Shown: positions 35,208 to 48,670 of the stretch, piece by piece
Layout: every line of letters starts with the position of its first letter
Numbering within the stretch: the first letter of the stretch is position 1
Assembly: GCA_024509875.1 (NCBI GenBank)
Contig: JAMPIV010014132.1
Span: 1,057,957 to 1,121,956, forward strand
Origin: Oreohelix idahoensis
Taxonomy: Eukaryota > Mollusca > Gastropoda > Stylommatophora > Oreohelicidae
Length of the DNA stretch: 64,000 bases
Direction: 5' to 3'
The notes under the pieces: generated by a model
What the model was told of the DNA's origin: nothing
Databases searched by the model: none
The model's input: only the letters and a program-made list of their open reading frames with translations
Translations under genes and position numbers: made by a program

Positions 35208-35473
35208 CTTGAATGTATTTGAATGGCCCCTATGCGACGAGTAGTTTTACCCCAGACTAAGCTGACAATCCCTCGGTCAGAATTATATAAACTGGAGGAA
35301 ACGAAAAGAGAGAGAAGATCTCTCACAATGAACTTAAAGTGGGGAGAAAACCCCAGGAAAAGAATTGATAGTGGACGATTTATAAGTGATGATACAGGGA
35401 AAAAACGTCATCATCATAAGGCATCTAATGTTATGAAAAATATGTCGGAAAAATGTAAGGTCCATATGTAGCC
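35080..35473 (+). other. Unrecognised segment in place of the integrase core of D
   Basis: This should hold the DD35E core, as in element E, but neither frame shows any of its motifs. Two basic frames of no known family occur (35080-35207 and 35223-35471). Homology to E resumes at 35474. Confidence 0.6.
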
Positions 35474-36751
35474 TTGTTAAGGACATGGACAGATGAGAAG
35501 GCAGAAGAGACTGTTACCTCATCATACCAATATGTGAACGAGCTGACCACTCGTCTTAAAACTGGCTGGAAACTTGCAAATGATAATCTCAGACAAGCCA
35601 GGAAAAAACATGCTGCCTATTTTAATAAGAAAGCTAAGGATAGAGAATTATTTGTGGGAGACAAGGTGCTTCTTCTACTGCCCGGCAGCCATAACAAACT
35701 ACAAATTGGATGGCAAGGTCTATATACTGTTCGAGAGAAGGTGTCTAGAACAAATTATAAAATCGACAAGAGAGGGAAAGAAAAAATATATCATGTGAAC
35801 CTTCTAAAGAAGTATCTGGACAAGGAAATCCAGGAAGGAACACACTTAATGTCCTTGTCGATAGCAACAGGGATGAAGAATGAACCGCTCACATCCCATG
35901 AGTATCCCTTGAAAACACGTGAGACAGCTGCACATGTAAAAGTCAGTAAACACTTGACGAAAAAACAGAGGGAACAGGTTCAAAAGGTTCTGACTGATTA
36001 TACGGACATGTTAACGGACAAACCGGGGCACACGAATTTGTTGGAATATGATATGAAATTAGTAGACCCAACACCGATCTGTATGAGAGCCTACACGATC
36101 CCGTTTGCCAAGGAGAAAGCTTTGAAAGAGGAGATTGAGTACCTATTGAAAGAAGGAATTATTTCTCATAGCGAGTCTCCCTATAGTTCCAGTGTGGTTT
36201 TGCCGAGAAAACCCTCTGGAGAACATCGTCTGTGTATTGATTACAGGAAACTGAATGCTGTCACAGAGAATCAGGTGGATCCATTACCTGACACAACTCA
36301 ATTATTTGCCAGGCTAAACAAGGCAAAATATTTTTCGAAGGTGGATCTGAGCAAAGGCTATTATCAGATTCCAGTGAAGCCTGAGGTCAGACCTTATTTG
36401 GCGTTTAGCACTTCGGAAGGACATTATGAATTCAACATGTTACCTTTTGGGTTGAAAAATGCTCCGAGTGTATTTTCTAGGATGATGCGAAAATTGTTGG
36501 ATCCACTAAATAACCCATGCATCACTAACTTTATGGATGATATCCTCATTGCTACAGAAACATTTGAGGAACACATTAACTCTTTGACTATGCTGTTCGA
36601 TAGACTAAGAGAGGCTAATTTGACGGATAGACCAACAAAATGTTGTATTGGTTGTAAAGAGTTGGAGTTCTTGGGACATACTGTGTTTCTGACCCCAAAA
36701 ACTTTGAAAAATTGCAGAGAGCACCTCGGCCACAAACAAAGAAAGACGTGA
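35474..36751 (+). pseudogene. pol: Element D integrase C-terminus and reverse transcriptase
   Basis: The 425-residue frame starts within the integrase C-terminal module (GLY at 82-84 instead of GPY/F). It continues into reverse transcriptase with D291 in the FSKVDLSKGYYQ motif and FMDD at 353-356. It ends in the connection region (stop near 36751) before RNase H. The FMDD box is shared with element E and separates these two from the YIDD/YLDD elements. Confidence 0.85.
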
Positions 36752-37355
36752 GATCGTTCGTGTCTTTGTTGTGATTCTATCAGAAATATATCAAAAATTT
36801 TAACTCTATTTGTGCTCCTCTGACGGATTTAACTCGCAAAGGAAATCCTGATAGAATTGTTTGGTCAGCCAAATGTGAATCAGCCTACCAAGAGTTAAAG
36901 GAAAAACTTACAAGCAAGCCTATCTTGAAATTACCTGATTTGAGTCAGGAATTTGTGGTGAGAAGTGACGCAAGCAATGTGGGCCTGGGGTTACGTTGTT
37001 GCAAAGGTCATCGTCACCAGAGGGAGAGCTGAACCCAGTCGCTTATGCTAGCCGCAAGTTAAACAAAGCGGAGCAAAACTATTCAACAAGCGAAAAAGAA
37101 TGTCTAGCTTTGATCTGCGCGATACGAAAGTTCCAGATCTATCTATATGGTAGAACATTCGTGGTCCAAACGGATCATCAGCCTCTCGTATTCTTATCAC
37201 AGGCCAAGCATGAAAATGACAGATTATTACGATGGTGGTTATTATTACAGCCATATCAATTTACCATTGAATATATTCCGGGGTCACAGAACGTGGGTGC
37301 AGCTTTCCTCAGTAGGCATCCCTGTGATCCAAATCAGAGTATTCAGCAGGCGTAG
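36752..37355 (+). pseudogene. Element D connection and RNase H
   Basis: Frameshifted connection region, with readable pieces such as SDASNVGLG, followed by an open segment at 36996-37355 with ASRKLNKAEQNYSTSEKE and QTDHQPL motifs and a degraded end motif (AAFLSRHP). Confidence 0.82.
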
Positions 37356-37412
37356 GGAATATATTTTATCTATGTGAATCACTGTTTTGGAACTAGCATC
37401 AGGCATGTTCTT

Positions 37413-37425
37413 AAGTGGCGAGATG
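37413..37425 (+). promoter_or_regulatory. Polypurine tract of element D
   Basis: AAGTGGCGAGATG directly before the 3' LTR. It is purine-rich, with pyrimidines at two or three positions. Confidence 0.4.
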
Positions 37426-39885
37426 TGTGATGAAGTACATTGATACAGCGATAAAATCATTAATTATATGTAATAAAGTCATAATAATATGTATAGAATT
37501 AGTAAAGTTGTAACGCGTCTTCTTCCCTGCGCCAGAAAACGCATTGATTTAGGTAGGATAGAACGTAGTCTAAAACCTTATTGCAGCGCTAGTAGTATTG
37601 GACTTTATAACGCGCCCGTCAAAGGTTAACGATAACAATTTGAAAAAAGACAAGCTTAGTTATTCCAGGAAAGATAGAAAGAATAAAACACACGAATGCA
37701 TAAGATTGAGAAAGCGGACACATGCTGCCGGCTTGTCAAGTGTTAGAAGTTTGAATTAGCTACTCAGGCCGACAGTGCGAGACGATGCCGTTAGCTTGTG
37801 TCGAAAACGATGTCGCGAGCTTTAAAATTTAAAAATAAACCGCCAAGTCCAATACATTTTCTAACAAAAGGCACACTGTAGAATCATATATACACACACG
37901 CATAATTACTTCCTGCCGGGAAAAAGGAAGATCTGCGATGATTTTTATAACATTCAAGTAGTTGAGACTTAGAAAACAACGAACACCAAAATGGAAAATA
38001 TATTGAATTCTTTATTAATAGGTTTAAGATCATAAAAGTTAGCTAGTCTTAGAGCTGGTCTTGTCCTGATGGGTAATATGCTTTCGAATAAAAAATCCGA
38101 CAGATAGAAATAAAGTTATGGACAAAAGACTGCATTTGTTCGTACAGACAGACCAACACATGCTCGTTTGGACTTGCACTAACGGTAACATTTTTTGACG
38201 CGTCCTTGAAAAAGGCAAGAAAGGGTACATGTAGAAAGGGGTAGACAAGGGGAGAAAAAATTATGGGATGGCTCAAACTGAATATGTTTTTTGGTAGTGT
38301 TAGGCCAAAACCAAGTTTATTTTTGGTAAATGCCAAGTTCGGACGGACAGACCGACAGAAGTACACTAACATTGGACCGAAATTGGACATTAGATTTAAA
38401 AATTTGAATGGAAAATCTTAGTAGTAGATCCCATTGGTCAAAACATTTCATATTATTGAGTACATTCAAAGGCTTGACGCCATTTGTAGAAGATAGTCCC
38501 TAGAGCAGGACGTTGTGTATTTCTGGAAAAGTGATTAGCCTTATTAAAGCAAATATATATTAAAGTAATAGGCATCACAGTTCAGCCAGCAGTATATCTG
38601 GAATCTGCTATTCAACGTACCTGTGTTTTTTTTTCATTGAATTTCTGGTAAGACCGACATTATTCATATATATTTTGTTTAAAAATGTGAGTGAGAGATG
38701 CTGCCATCACGACTGTAAGTAATCAGGTCCCAAGCTGAGTTAGGCAGGGCCTGAAGGTATAATTAGGCTATAACACATTGCCAGTTTTGTAAATGCACAT
38801 GTTTTGTGAAATAAAAAGGTTTTCTTAGGTGACCAGAGGGACACAGCTCACCTATCCTATTGTATGGCAGAAAAGACAGATTAATAATATTATTGCAGAT
38901 GCAGGGCCGCATTTGTAGGAGAGACATGTGAACAACACTGGTACACTGTGGAATGGATGTGCTGGATGGGTCCATTAGATATGACCCAGCTCTTTATTTC
39001 TTATGTATTCTCTTTTGTATATATAAAACACAGTTGAAGTAAGATATCAACAAGGAGACATTATTTCATTGTTACAGGGTTTTTATCTGGCACTAGTCCG
39101 GTGCCAGATGTCTATGAGAAGCAGTGTGAAGTCGTTTCATGCACAGTAGTGACAGGGACCTGCAGAATCGACCCTGTTACTTTTGGCCATTATCATAGCG
39201 AAATAGTGTGACACCAAGTTTACAGACTGTTTAAGTGTGCCCAGATAAGTAAAATATCTGGCACCTTAACTCTACATCAGCTTTATGACCAGCACACCCC
39301 TGGATAACAAGAATAAACTATTTCCCCAGAGAACTTAACAGTGACATTGTATATTAAAGAGACTGGGAGTGATTATAGAATCCAAAACAGCCATCCAGTG
39401 TTAGAAACCAGTAATAGACACATTTTAGTAACACTATTAGTATAGTTAAACAGTATTTGTTTGGACAATTGTCCCTTTGGGTCTAAAATTTACATTTTGT
39501 ATATATCTTGAATTCTTTTCATTTTAAAGTCCTGACCAGAAGAATACTAGGTTCAGGACCAAATAAATCATACAGAAAATTATTAATTGTACAAATTTAT
39601 CCCAGGTGTTATTTCCTTTAATCATAGACCTTAATACTTCTTTGTATAGATGTGTATTATTGTCAAAGTACCCTCACACCACACGTGCATATCCCTAGAC
39701 ATTAGACGTAGCTATCATTCATACTAGTCAAGAATAATTCTGCTTGAGGCCATAAGGTGGTAGCAGCAAGGTACCCTGATAACTCAACCCTAATTTTGTT
39801 AGCATCAGTGACTTTCACAGCTGGCCTCATTCAGTACAATAAGGAAACATATCAACAACATTTCATAACATCAAAATCCATCACA
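37426..39885 (+). repeat. Element D 3' LTR (uninterrupted, 2460 bp)
   Basis: TGTGATGAAG to CCATCACA. It serves as the reference for reconstructing the interrupted 5' LTR: all four segments at 12826-32880 align to it in order, without the SINE, B and C. Confidence 0.93.
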
Positions 39886-40185
39886 GGCTCTTACTTTCAT
39901 AGCGCGTCAGGCAAACGCACTTGGCCCGTCCCCTTTTGAAGGAAAGACAGTTAGTGATCTGAATAGCTGTTTTTGATAGCGCGTGAAAGAAGACAAGTAG
40001 GCGTGGCTAAACAATAGGTAAGACAGCTAGCGAAAGGCATGGCTTTAGCGCAATAGCCCCTTTATACTAATGAGGGAAACAACGGTGGGAAACCCACGCT
40101 GGTCGAGTAGATTGAAAACGACTGAGGGGTGACTGTGGGATCAAAGCGGACTGCTCAAGGTGTTCGATTCTCATAACCTGTCACA
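39886..40185 (-). repeat. Element E left (3') LTR, second segment
   Basis: Resumes the LTR after element D, starting with the D TSD GGCTC (39886-39890). Matches 57108-57407 and ends ACCTGTCACA. Confidence 0.88.
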
Positions 40186-40249
40186 GTTTTGTCCCGGCTT
40201 GAAGACATGAAACCATTTTTCATGTTTCTTTTATGAAAATAGAGCTGCC

Positions 40250-41977
40250 TTAATCCGTAACTTCCGGGTGATTGTTGTTTTCAATTTCATCTACCTCTTC
40301 CGTGCTCCAATTTCGACTCATAAAATCTGCTCCTACGTTCTGTTTTCCCGGAATGTATTCCACTTTGAAGGAGTACACGCTTAGTAGCAAAGCCCAACGC
40401 ATGATCGTCGCGTTGAATTCCTTATTCGCTCCAAGAAAAGCCAGGGAAGCATGGTCTGTCTGCACCGTGAATGACACTCCGTACAGATACTCATGGTGTC
40501 TTCTTATCCCATGTACCAGTGCTAGACACTCTCTCTCAACTGTGCAATAGTTTCTTTCTGCTGTATTCAATTTACGGCTGCCATAAGCAAGGGAAATAAC
40601 AGGTTTGGATCGTTGTCATCTGCTTGGAATAGTGTTGACCGGATGCCTTGACCCGATGCGTCGACCCGCAATATAAAAGGTTTCTTAAGGTCAGGTAGCC
40701 TTAGAATGGGGTATTCGGACAGCTGTCCCTTGAAAGTGACGTAAGCGTGTTCGCACTTAGAATCCCAAATAACTTTTTCCTGTCGCCCCTTTTTGGTAAA
40801 GTCAGTAAGGGTTGCCGTTAGCCCGTTGAAATTTTTTTATGAATTTCTGATAATATGCACACAGTGATAGAAATGAACGTGTGTCTTTCTTCGTTCGGGG
40901 CCTTTTTGCTGCATCTATTTTCTCAATATTCTTGGCAACTGGCCACATGCAGCCTTGAGAAATGGTATGCCCCAGGAAGTCAAGCTTTTCAAATCCGATG
41001 AGACATTTGCTAGGTCTGGCTGTGAGACCAGTTTCCTGTAGTCTCCTGAGGAGCATAGCAACTGTAGCAATATGTTCGTCGTAATTTTCCGTTGCAATTA
41101 ATATGTCATCCATGAAATTATGGACATGGGGACTTTGCAAGGGTTCTAAAAGCTTTCTCATCATTCTGGTGAAGACTCCCGGTGCGTTGTGCAATCTGAA
41201 CGGCATCACGTTGAAGGTATAGTGTCCTTCACTGGTGCTGAAAGCTAACAAGGGCTTAATTTCCTCCTTGACCGGTATTTGATAATAACTTTTACTCAGG
41301 TCAATCTTGGAGAAAATTCTTGCCCTGCTATGCTTGGTGAACAGCTCAGAAGCGTTCTGTAGAGGTTCAGGCTGGAATTCCGTTACAGTGTTAAGTAAAC
41401 GGTAATCTATGCACAGCCGAACTTCCTTATTGGGCTTCTGTAACAGTACTACACTCGAACTGTAAGGAGACGTAGACTCACTGATAATTCCTGCTTGACG
41501 TAGCTTGTCTTTTTCTCCGCATAGCGTATCAGCTTTAGCATACGGGATAGGGTAAACTCTGGTCCGAACAGGTGTCTCGTTTGTCAGTTTCATATCGAAC
41601 TCTATGAGATGTGTTCGACCAGGTACGTCCGTTAAAACTGCAGTGTACTGTTTCAGTAGCGCCCTCGTTTCTGTCTGTTGTGCTTCAGAGAGATTGTCAC
41701 CGAATTTTACATCTTGGAAAGATTCCGTTTGTTGCAATGGATACTCCATGCAACTATCGTCATCTTCCTTATCTTCAGTCGCTATGGCGACCGCCAGGAG
41801 ATGTTCGGAGGACGGCACCGGTCTTTCCAAATATTTCTTTAGCAGATTCATGTGGTAGACCGTCTCCTTTCTTTTAATAGAGATCTTGTAGTTAGTTCGT
41901 GAGATCTTTTTAAGGACGGTAAACGGCCCTTGCCATCCGATGCGTAGTTTGTTGCTTCCGGTTGGCAGTAACAACAA
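40250..41977 (-). pseudogene. pol: Element E reverse transcriptase and RNase H
   Basis: The 40802-41977 frame starts in the integrase GPF module (WQGPFTVLKK) and continues through reverse transcriptase (FSKIDLSKSYYQ, FMDD box). Two compensating frameshifts cover the connection and RNase H start (about 40590-40830). The RNase H end (40250-40600) reads AERNYCTVEREC, QTDHASL and ADFMSR. The palm motif has Ser in place of the usual Gly (SKSYYQ). Confidence 0.88.
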
Positions 41978-42076
41978 AACTTTCTCCCTTGGTTGGAGTT
42001 CTCTCTCTTTCGCTGCTTTATTATATCGTTGAGCGTTCTTTGCGCGTGCTCGCTTAAGGTTGGTCGTTGCTAGATC

Positions 42077-43141
42077 CTATCCTATTTGTAACCTTTCCTT
42101 AAGTTCCGATACATATTTACTGGCTGAGACGACTGTATCGTCAGCCTTCTGGTCTGTCAGGGACCGAAGTAAGCCTTCTATCGGCCCCGTAATAGGTCTG
42201 CCGAATAAAAGGGTAGCTGGTGGGAACCCTGTAGATGTCTGTGGAACTTCCCTGTAGGCTAATAAGGCCGAAGGAATGAAAAGGTCCCAATCTTCAGTTT
42301 TCTCATAACCCAGCTTACTTAACATCATGGTGAGGCTGTCGTTGACTCGTTCTACTAACCCACTTCCGGCCGGATTATAAGGGCTAGTGTAGATGTGCTA
42401 GTTCCTCAAGATCTTAAAGATCTTCATTAACAGGTTACGGTATGGGGATCCGTTATCCGTCAAAACTTGTTAAGGGAATCCCAACTGTGTAAAGATCTGC
42501 ACTAGGGCTTCTGCGACATGCTTGGAATTTGTGCATGTTAGCGGTGTAGCTTCTGCCCACAAAGTGCATGTGTTGATTAAGGTCAGGACAAACCTGTTCC
42601 TTCTTTTAGTCCTTTCTAGGGGTCCTAAAATGTCGATTACAACCCGTTCAAATGGTGTCCCCACTATTGTCATTTCACCCGTGGGAACTGGGGGTGTCCA
42701 ATGCTTGGGTGCCAATCGTTGGCACTGGGCGCAGGATTTCACGTATCTGATAATATCAGTGTTCATTCCTGGCCACCAATAGTGAGTCGATATTCGCTGA
42801 ATAGTGGCGTTTTGTCCCATATGTCCGCTAAAGGGAAGAGAGTGCCCCATTTCTAAGATTTGGCTTTTGTACTGCGTCGGTACCAGGAGCAGATTATGCC
42901 CTTGTTCAGGGTTGCCTGTTCTACGATACAATACGCCATCCTTAGAAAAGATGTCTCCGTTGTGTCTGGGGTCCTTGGCCATGGGCAGTTTCCTAAAGCA
43001 GGGCTCCAGAGTAGGGTGCCTTTGTTGTGCCTCTTTTAGTTCCTTAGGTGACATATTATGCGTAGGCTCCCGTTCCTTCTGGGTTTGCCCTCTTGTGGTT
43101 ACTGCTGCCACCATCGGCTCTTTTGGTCTCCCAATAAACAC
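42077..43141 (-). pseudogene. Element E integrase with premature stops
   Basis: One frame carries the zinc module (GHSLPFSGHMG, then CAQCQ), the core (VIDILGP, LTDNG, GLVERVN) and the start of the C-terminal region. It is interrupted by stops near 42470, 42400 and 42077. A further stop near 43150 separates it from the protease. All catalytic acidic residues are still recognisable. The frame is the same as that of reverse transcriptase, so gag-C, PR, IN and RT were once continuous. Confidence 0.87.
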
Positions 43142-43150
43142 GTTTGTACA

Positions 43151-44134
43151 TCAAAGTATAACTGGGTAGATCGGATCATCCATAATAGCTGCTTTGATAA
43201 CACCTCTGACAAAATCAGAGTGTATCTCCACCAGTTTGATGGGAAGCGTCTTGGGTGCATCACTCTTGAAAACCCCACATAGTTTGACGGTGTCTTGTGT
43301 CTCTTGACCGGGTTTGACCAAGTGTCTTGCGACAATGCAATCAAAAGATAACCCTGTGTCAAAAAGACAAGTTGTTGAAGTGCCGTTCAAAATAACAGTT
43401 CCTCGCGTTGAGGGCCTCTCACCCTCAGGTTGAGAATTACTGACATTAATTCTTCCTTGCGAGGCTGTTTGCAAGCATCCGATGCGATTAGGCCTGGTGT
43501 GCTTGCTCTGATCAGATGTCCCTGGTGCAGGGGTATTTCCCTTGTCTTGACCTTTGTGGCCGCGCTGCCATGCAGGCCGTGTGGGTTGAACAGAATTTGT
43601 GTTGGTGGGAAATCTTGTTTTGTAGAATTTTGCTTTTTCCTGGGGCGGGTTGTTGGGTACAGTTTCTCGTTGGTTATGGTGATGGGAAGAATGGGAAGAC
43701 TGCTCTAGATTATTTTTTCGAGAAGGCTCATCTGTCGGTTTGCGTTTTGTGCTGGGAAGCTCGGTTAAAGCATTTACGTAACGTTCAGCCTTACTGAAGA
43801 TGTCATCCAACATTACTGCGCCTTGTTCAGCCCGAAATCTACGGGTTTCGTTTGACATAGTGGTTATTATTTGTTCTGTAAGAACAACTTCTTCAAGTCC
43901 TTCATAGGTGAGAGGTAGCTCTGACAGCTCCATGCACTTTGTCAAATATCCCTTCAGGCGTGAAAAGAACTGGTGAAATGTCTCAGTGCTTTCCTTCTTG
44001 CTGTTTCTGAACATTTGCAGAAATTGTCGAGCGTTCATTTCGAAACGCTCGAGTAAAGCCTTCTTTAACATGTCGTAGTTGTCTTGATGGCTGCTTCCCA
44101 GTTTTACGTACACATCATAAGCAATGCCTTTCAA
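43151..44134 (-). pseudogene. gag: Element E gag C-terminal part and protease
   Basis: Capsid- or SCAN-like helical region (FHQFFSRLKGYL), a Pro/Asn/Lys-rich linker with no intact CCHC, and an aspartic protease with LFDTGLSFD and the second motif VIL near the stop. The protease active site is intact, unlike its relative in D. Confidence 0.85.
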
Positions 44135-44205
44135 AGCCTGCTAAAGCTTGAGGCACCACCGGGAACTCTCTAATCCGTACAGAGTTGCCATTCTTTCATA
44201 TTTTT

Positions 44206-44679
44206 CTAGAAACGAGTCAATTTTCTCATTGGGGCTTGGGAAGGGTTCCAGGGCGAAAGACATAGCTGCGAGTTGGGAGATTGAGTGCTGGATTGATCAG
44301 TTAAAGATAAATCGGGAGAAGAAGGCTCTCCATTGCTGGAAGTAGAGGCAGCCCCACGACTTTGGATCTCTAGAGCCTTATGCGCCAATTCATGCTGTCT
44401 GTCCTTCTCTCTTTCCTCATGCTGTCTCTCCTTCTCCCTTTCGTTCGCCCTGCGAGCTTCCATCTCTGCCTCAATTTTCTTCTGCTGTAATTGAGATTGA
44501 CGCTCTTCTCGCTTTTTCTCCATAGCTGCTGCTACTTTCTCTCTGGCTTCTGCTTCCTACTTCTCCGCGTCATATCTGTCGAGTTCTTCCCTGAAAAAAG
44601 CTTTCACTTCTTCTCCTTCCAATCTCTCGTCCCTTGCTTCCTCTCTTAACATTGTTCTAAGTTTTGCCCGCTCAGCCAT
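44206..44679 (-). pseudogene. gag: Element E gag N-terminal coiled coil
   Basis: Starts with ATG at 44679 (MAERAKLRTML). It is a strongly charged Glu/Arg/Lys helix interrupted by one TAG near 44558, then a Ser/Thr/Pro-rich tail. It is in a different frame from the rest of gag. Confidence 0.8.
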
Positions 44680-45472
44680 GTCGAATTACTGACTGCGACT
44701 TACTTGAGAAAGAAGAAGAAAAGAAGGAGAGAATCTCTCTATCCTTAGCCGCTTATGAGAAAAACCAACCAAAAAAAAAGTAATATTATTTACCTGAGAT
44801 ACCTCCTCCTGTTATCAGTTATCTAATCTATCGCTGTTATTAACTGGCTCTAGGCTCCTAATACAGACGACTTTAACCAAAAATGGTAGATCAACCTAAC
44901 CACTGGAAAAACTACTATTACTAACGGTGGAGAAAAATAAATTTTAAGGAGAAAATAAAATTTTCCTTATAAAAATCCACCCAAAACTCGCCCACCTGAA
45001 GTCAGTTAAGAGTAACGGACATTATTAACTTTGACGTGAAGTCAGAATGCGGTCCTTAGCTCAAGCTCAAACCCTGCTGCTTCTTAAAAAACCCCTAGTG
45101 ATTGATAAACAATCACGCGTCCTAGCGGTCTTGAACAAAATTACCATATATCATATCTCTGTCAAAGATTATTTACCATAACAAAGTTGCACGTAATTCT
45201 ATGATGCTGTGGAAAGAAAACCAATACTAAATGTGTGTGTGTGGTCAAACTCCCAGTAACTAAGAGCGTTGTCTAGGGGATAATTATTTAATGTTCCTTA
45301 ACTCACAAGACAGCTCACAACACACTCTATCTAGATAAAACTTCTGATTCAGTATCAGACTTTAGACATTTATTTAGACTCGGACTAATCTTATTCAGTC
45401 CCGCGCCGAGCCGACCATTTAGATCGTGCTTGCTCAGGATTAGAGTTCTGTCCCGCGACGAGCCAACATTTA
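44680..45472 (-). other. Element E 5' leader
   Basis: No gene. On the minus strand near 45450-45466 there is TTGGCTCGTCGCGGGAC, and a similar TGGTCGGCTCGGCGCGGGAC lies near 45395-45414. These resemble a primer-binding site and an imperfect local duplication of it. Confidence 0.4.
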
Positions 45473-45772
45473 TGTCGTAATTTTTGATAAGATAGGTCTG
45501 AGATATTTATGGTCCCATCCGAGCAGAGGTGATAGTGGTAACTATGTGAGATTAAGGTGTAAGAAATAGTTTTTCTGTTTCATGAGGGTGATAGTGTAAG
45601 AGAAAGAACAGTCTCTGGATTGAGTAATTGCTCTAATCCAGCCTATCTTTATGACTATATTTAAATCAGACGCACTTTCTCTCCTTGTACAAAATACAAG
45701 TTACATTACACTGATGTACACACAATTTTGTGACAAATACGCACACAAACGTGGAAACAAACTATGGATAAC

Positions 45773-45882
<110 letters not shown>

Positions 45883-46684
45883 GCAGGGGTTGACCAACAC
45901 AATAACTAAAGGTTTATTAAATTTATTATCATTAGAAAATCACAACAGTAAACATTTACATCAATAAAATATAGTTTACAGACAAGATGAAAAATTATCT
46001 CAATAGGCCCTCCCCTCTGGAAAAGGAAAACAAAGAAGATCCTAACAGAGGTAATTAACCCAAAAGATCAATTTTTTACAATAAGGTACGAAATAGTCAG
46101 TATGGGAAGATAACAGGTTCCTAATGTAATCTATCCCGTGACTACTCAGATTAGTGAGGAAAATAAAGAAGATTAGTATACTGATAATACAAAAGAAATA
46201 AGTTTCTTTCTCCGTTCATTCAATTCACACACATACAGTGGCCACTTTCAGATGTGCTTACCCAATAGTTGTCGCAGGCATTCCATGGAATTAAACTCTA
46301 ACAGGTACTAAGACTATTCAGAGTCATATTCTTTGTCAATTTCAGCCCCAGACTATCCGGTTTGCTGACTGCTATTTTCCAGTAGTCGCTGAAATTGATG
46401 CGTTAATTATTTTCCTGGATCTTTCGCTTTTCACTGCAGTTAGTTGTTTGGGATAAGTTTTCTATGTGGTCGCACCGTCATAAGAATTAATATGTATATA
46501 TTGGTACTGTGTTGCCTAGCCGCTGGTGGCTGAGACACTCTGTGACGTGATGAAAATTAAAGAAAGATACTCCTCAGCTGTTCTATGAGGTGATGGCTGA
46601 GTATGCCCAGTGAGGAGAATCCCGTGAAAAAAATTAGTCATATGTTCGCAAAATAGTGATATAAATTCTGCCACATCAGGCTGT

Positions 46685-46685
<1 letters not shown>

Positions 46686-46734
<49 letters not shown>
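46686..46734. repeat. (TA)n microsatellite, left of a LINE fragment
   Basis: About 24 TA units, followed by the 3' end of a minus-strand LINE fragment. Confidence 0.95.
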
Positions 46735-47109
<375 letters not shown>

Positions 47110-47363
47110 AAAATTGTCTGGTATTGTTCTGTTCCAGTTATAATTAAAAGTTTTATTGTTAGTGTTCTTGTTTTTGACCACTCTCATGGATGGAGAAGGT
47201 GGACCACACAGGGGTCACAAAGACGAAGATTTCAACAACAATAATCTCTGGATGTTTTAAGAACATAAGACAGTAAGTCCATTAGACCGTCTGATCGCAG
47301 GATTATGTACAGCCTAGATTTTAGGAAGAAATACAAACACTTTAACAATATTATAAATGTCCT

Positions 47364-48108
47364 TGTCAGAATAGGTTATATGTATCTAATGGTACACAGC
47401 ACACACACAGAGCACACTGGGCTACTTGTGCGGTGTGAACAAACCCCTCTACTGGTACTATGGATTTAAGGCACACTCACACTATACACTTCGCTCGCTG
47501 TCTCAAAGGTATGACCACAGTACACAGTAGCTGACATGAATAATCCAATAACACCGAAATCAGGTAGTAACCCTTTAATAAGTACGGTGCACACAAATGA
47601 GCCACACACGTCTAACAATACACATGAAATGCAATACACAATGTAATGAAAATGCCAAACTACTTGCCAAAATCACCAGCGCAACATAATAGCAAAACAG
47701 TCACCGACATAATCTAACCAGCGACTATAGAATGACTATCGCTCACAGGCGACGTCCAATACTGAAACAAGGCAATACATAATTGCAAGATTCTAGCGTA
47801 AATAATATCCAGGAAAGAACCACCAGAAATCACATCACCCTTCTAGTAATCTAACAATAATCCTGAACACCTGAAACAATCGGCAAGCAATGAACAAGAA
47901 TGGCATTCATGTAATCCCAGCAAAACCGCTGACAAAGGGAACAAGCGTCCGTACAGGACCGCTGACATCTCTTAGACTGACTCGCGCCAAAAAATCTACA
48001 TCCTCTTCCGTTCTGGCCCGACTCGCCAAACGGGTTTTCTATTCTACGCTGTTGCCACTTTACAGCGTAACGACTAAATATATTTCGGCGAATATCTCTG
48101 CTGTGACA
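47364..48108 (-). repeat. Element F left (3') LTR
   Basis: Uninterrupted copy; matches 54298-54761 joined to 55926-56197. Confidence 0.9.
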
Positions 48109-48126
48109 TCCCCCCCCCCCTTTTTT
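48109..48126 (-). promoter_or_regulatory. Polypurine tract of element F
   Basis: The minus strand reads six A, eleven G and one A directly before the 3' LTR, an unusually pure polypurine tract. Confidence 0.75.
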
Positions 48127-48670
48127 AAGAAAGAAAACGAAGCTTTCTTCCACCGGAGGAGACACGCCCAACCTCCCCTCTGGAGAAAGGGCGAACAAAA
48201 TGCCGAGATAGCCCCTCCTCATGTAGCTAAAGAATTCCAGAGTTGTTCAATACTATTGTCATCCATGCCTTCTCACTCACTATACTAGATACAAGGAACA
48301 TGTACAAATCCACACCAGGTACTGGCAGTCGTGAAAAATAACAACGACTGACTAATCCTGGAGTAGTCTAAACACAATGCATGTTACACCAAATCTATAT
48401 AACTAATTGTCACCAATCAAACAACAAGTCATCGTATCAACAATCATCTCTCATAATATAGCTGTAGGTATAAGATAATAAGATATATCTACACATTTAG
48501 TACAACTTCATAGATATTGCCTTTATGGCAGCATAATAAATATATAGTATACCACAATACATCATCATGAAATACCAATTCTAATAAACATAACCCATTT
48601 CTTACATAAATTGTAATAAGTACTCTCTTCAGATGTACCTGTTCCATAGACTATAAATGTCCAACCAACT
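48127..48670 (-). other. Element F 3' UTR
   Basis: AT-rich; no gene recognised. Confidence 0.5.

Larger units (their letters stand above)
12826..39885 (+). mobile_element. Element D: LTR retrotransposon carrying three nested insertions
   Basis: The LTR boundaries TGTGATGAAG...CATCACA (CACCACA in the 5' copy) are flanked by GGCTC at 12821-12825 and 39886-39890. The gross length is 27 kb. Removing element B, a SINE and element C leaves about 9.46 kb: two LTRs of about 2.46 kb and a 4.5-kb internal region. The LTR is long relative to the coding part. The internal region encodes gag, a protease with an altered active site, a partial integrase, reverse transcriptase and RNase H, all broken by frameshifts. 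Confidence 0.92.

Noticed and set aside
46541..46560. Alternative start of the E right LTR (TGTGACG)
   Set aside because: No primer-binding-like sequence lies next to it; the site near 45473 fits better, though it is also unproven.
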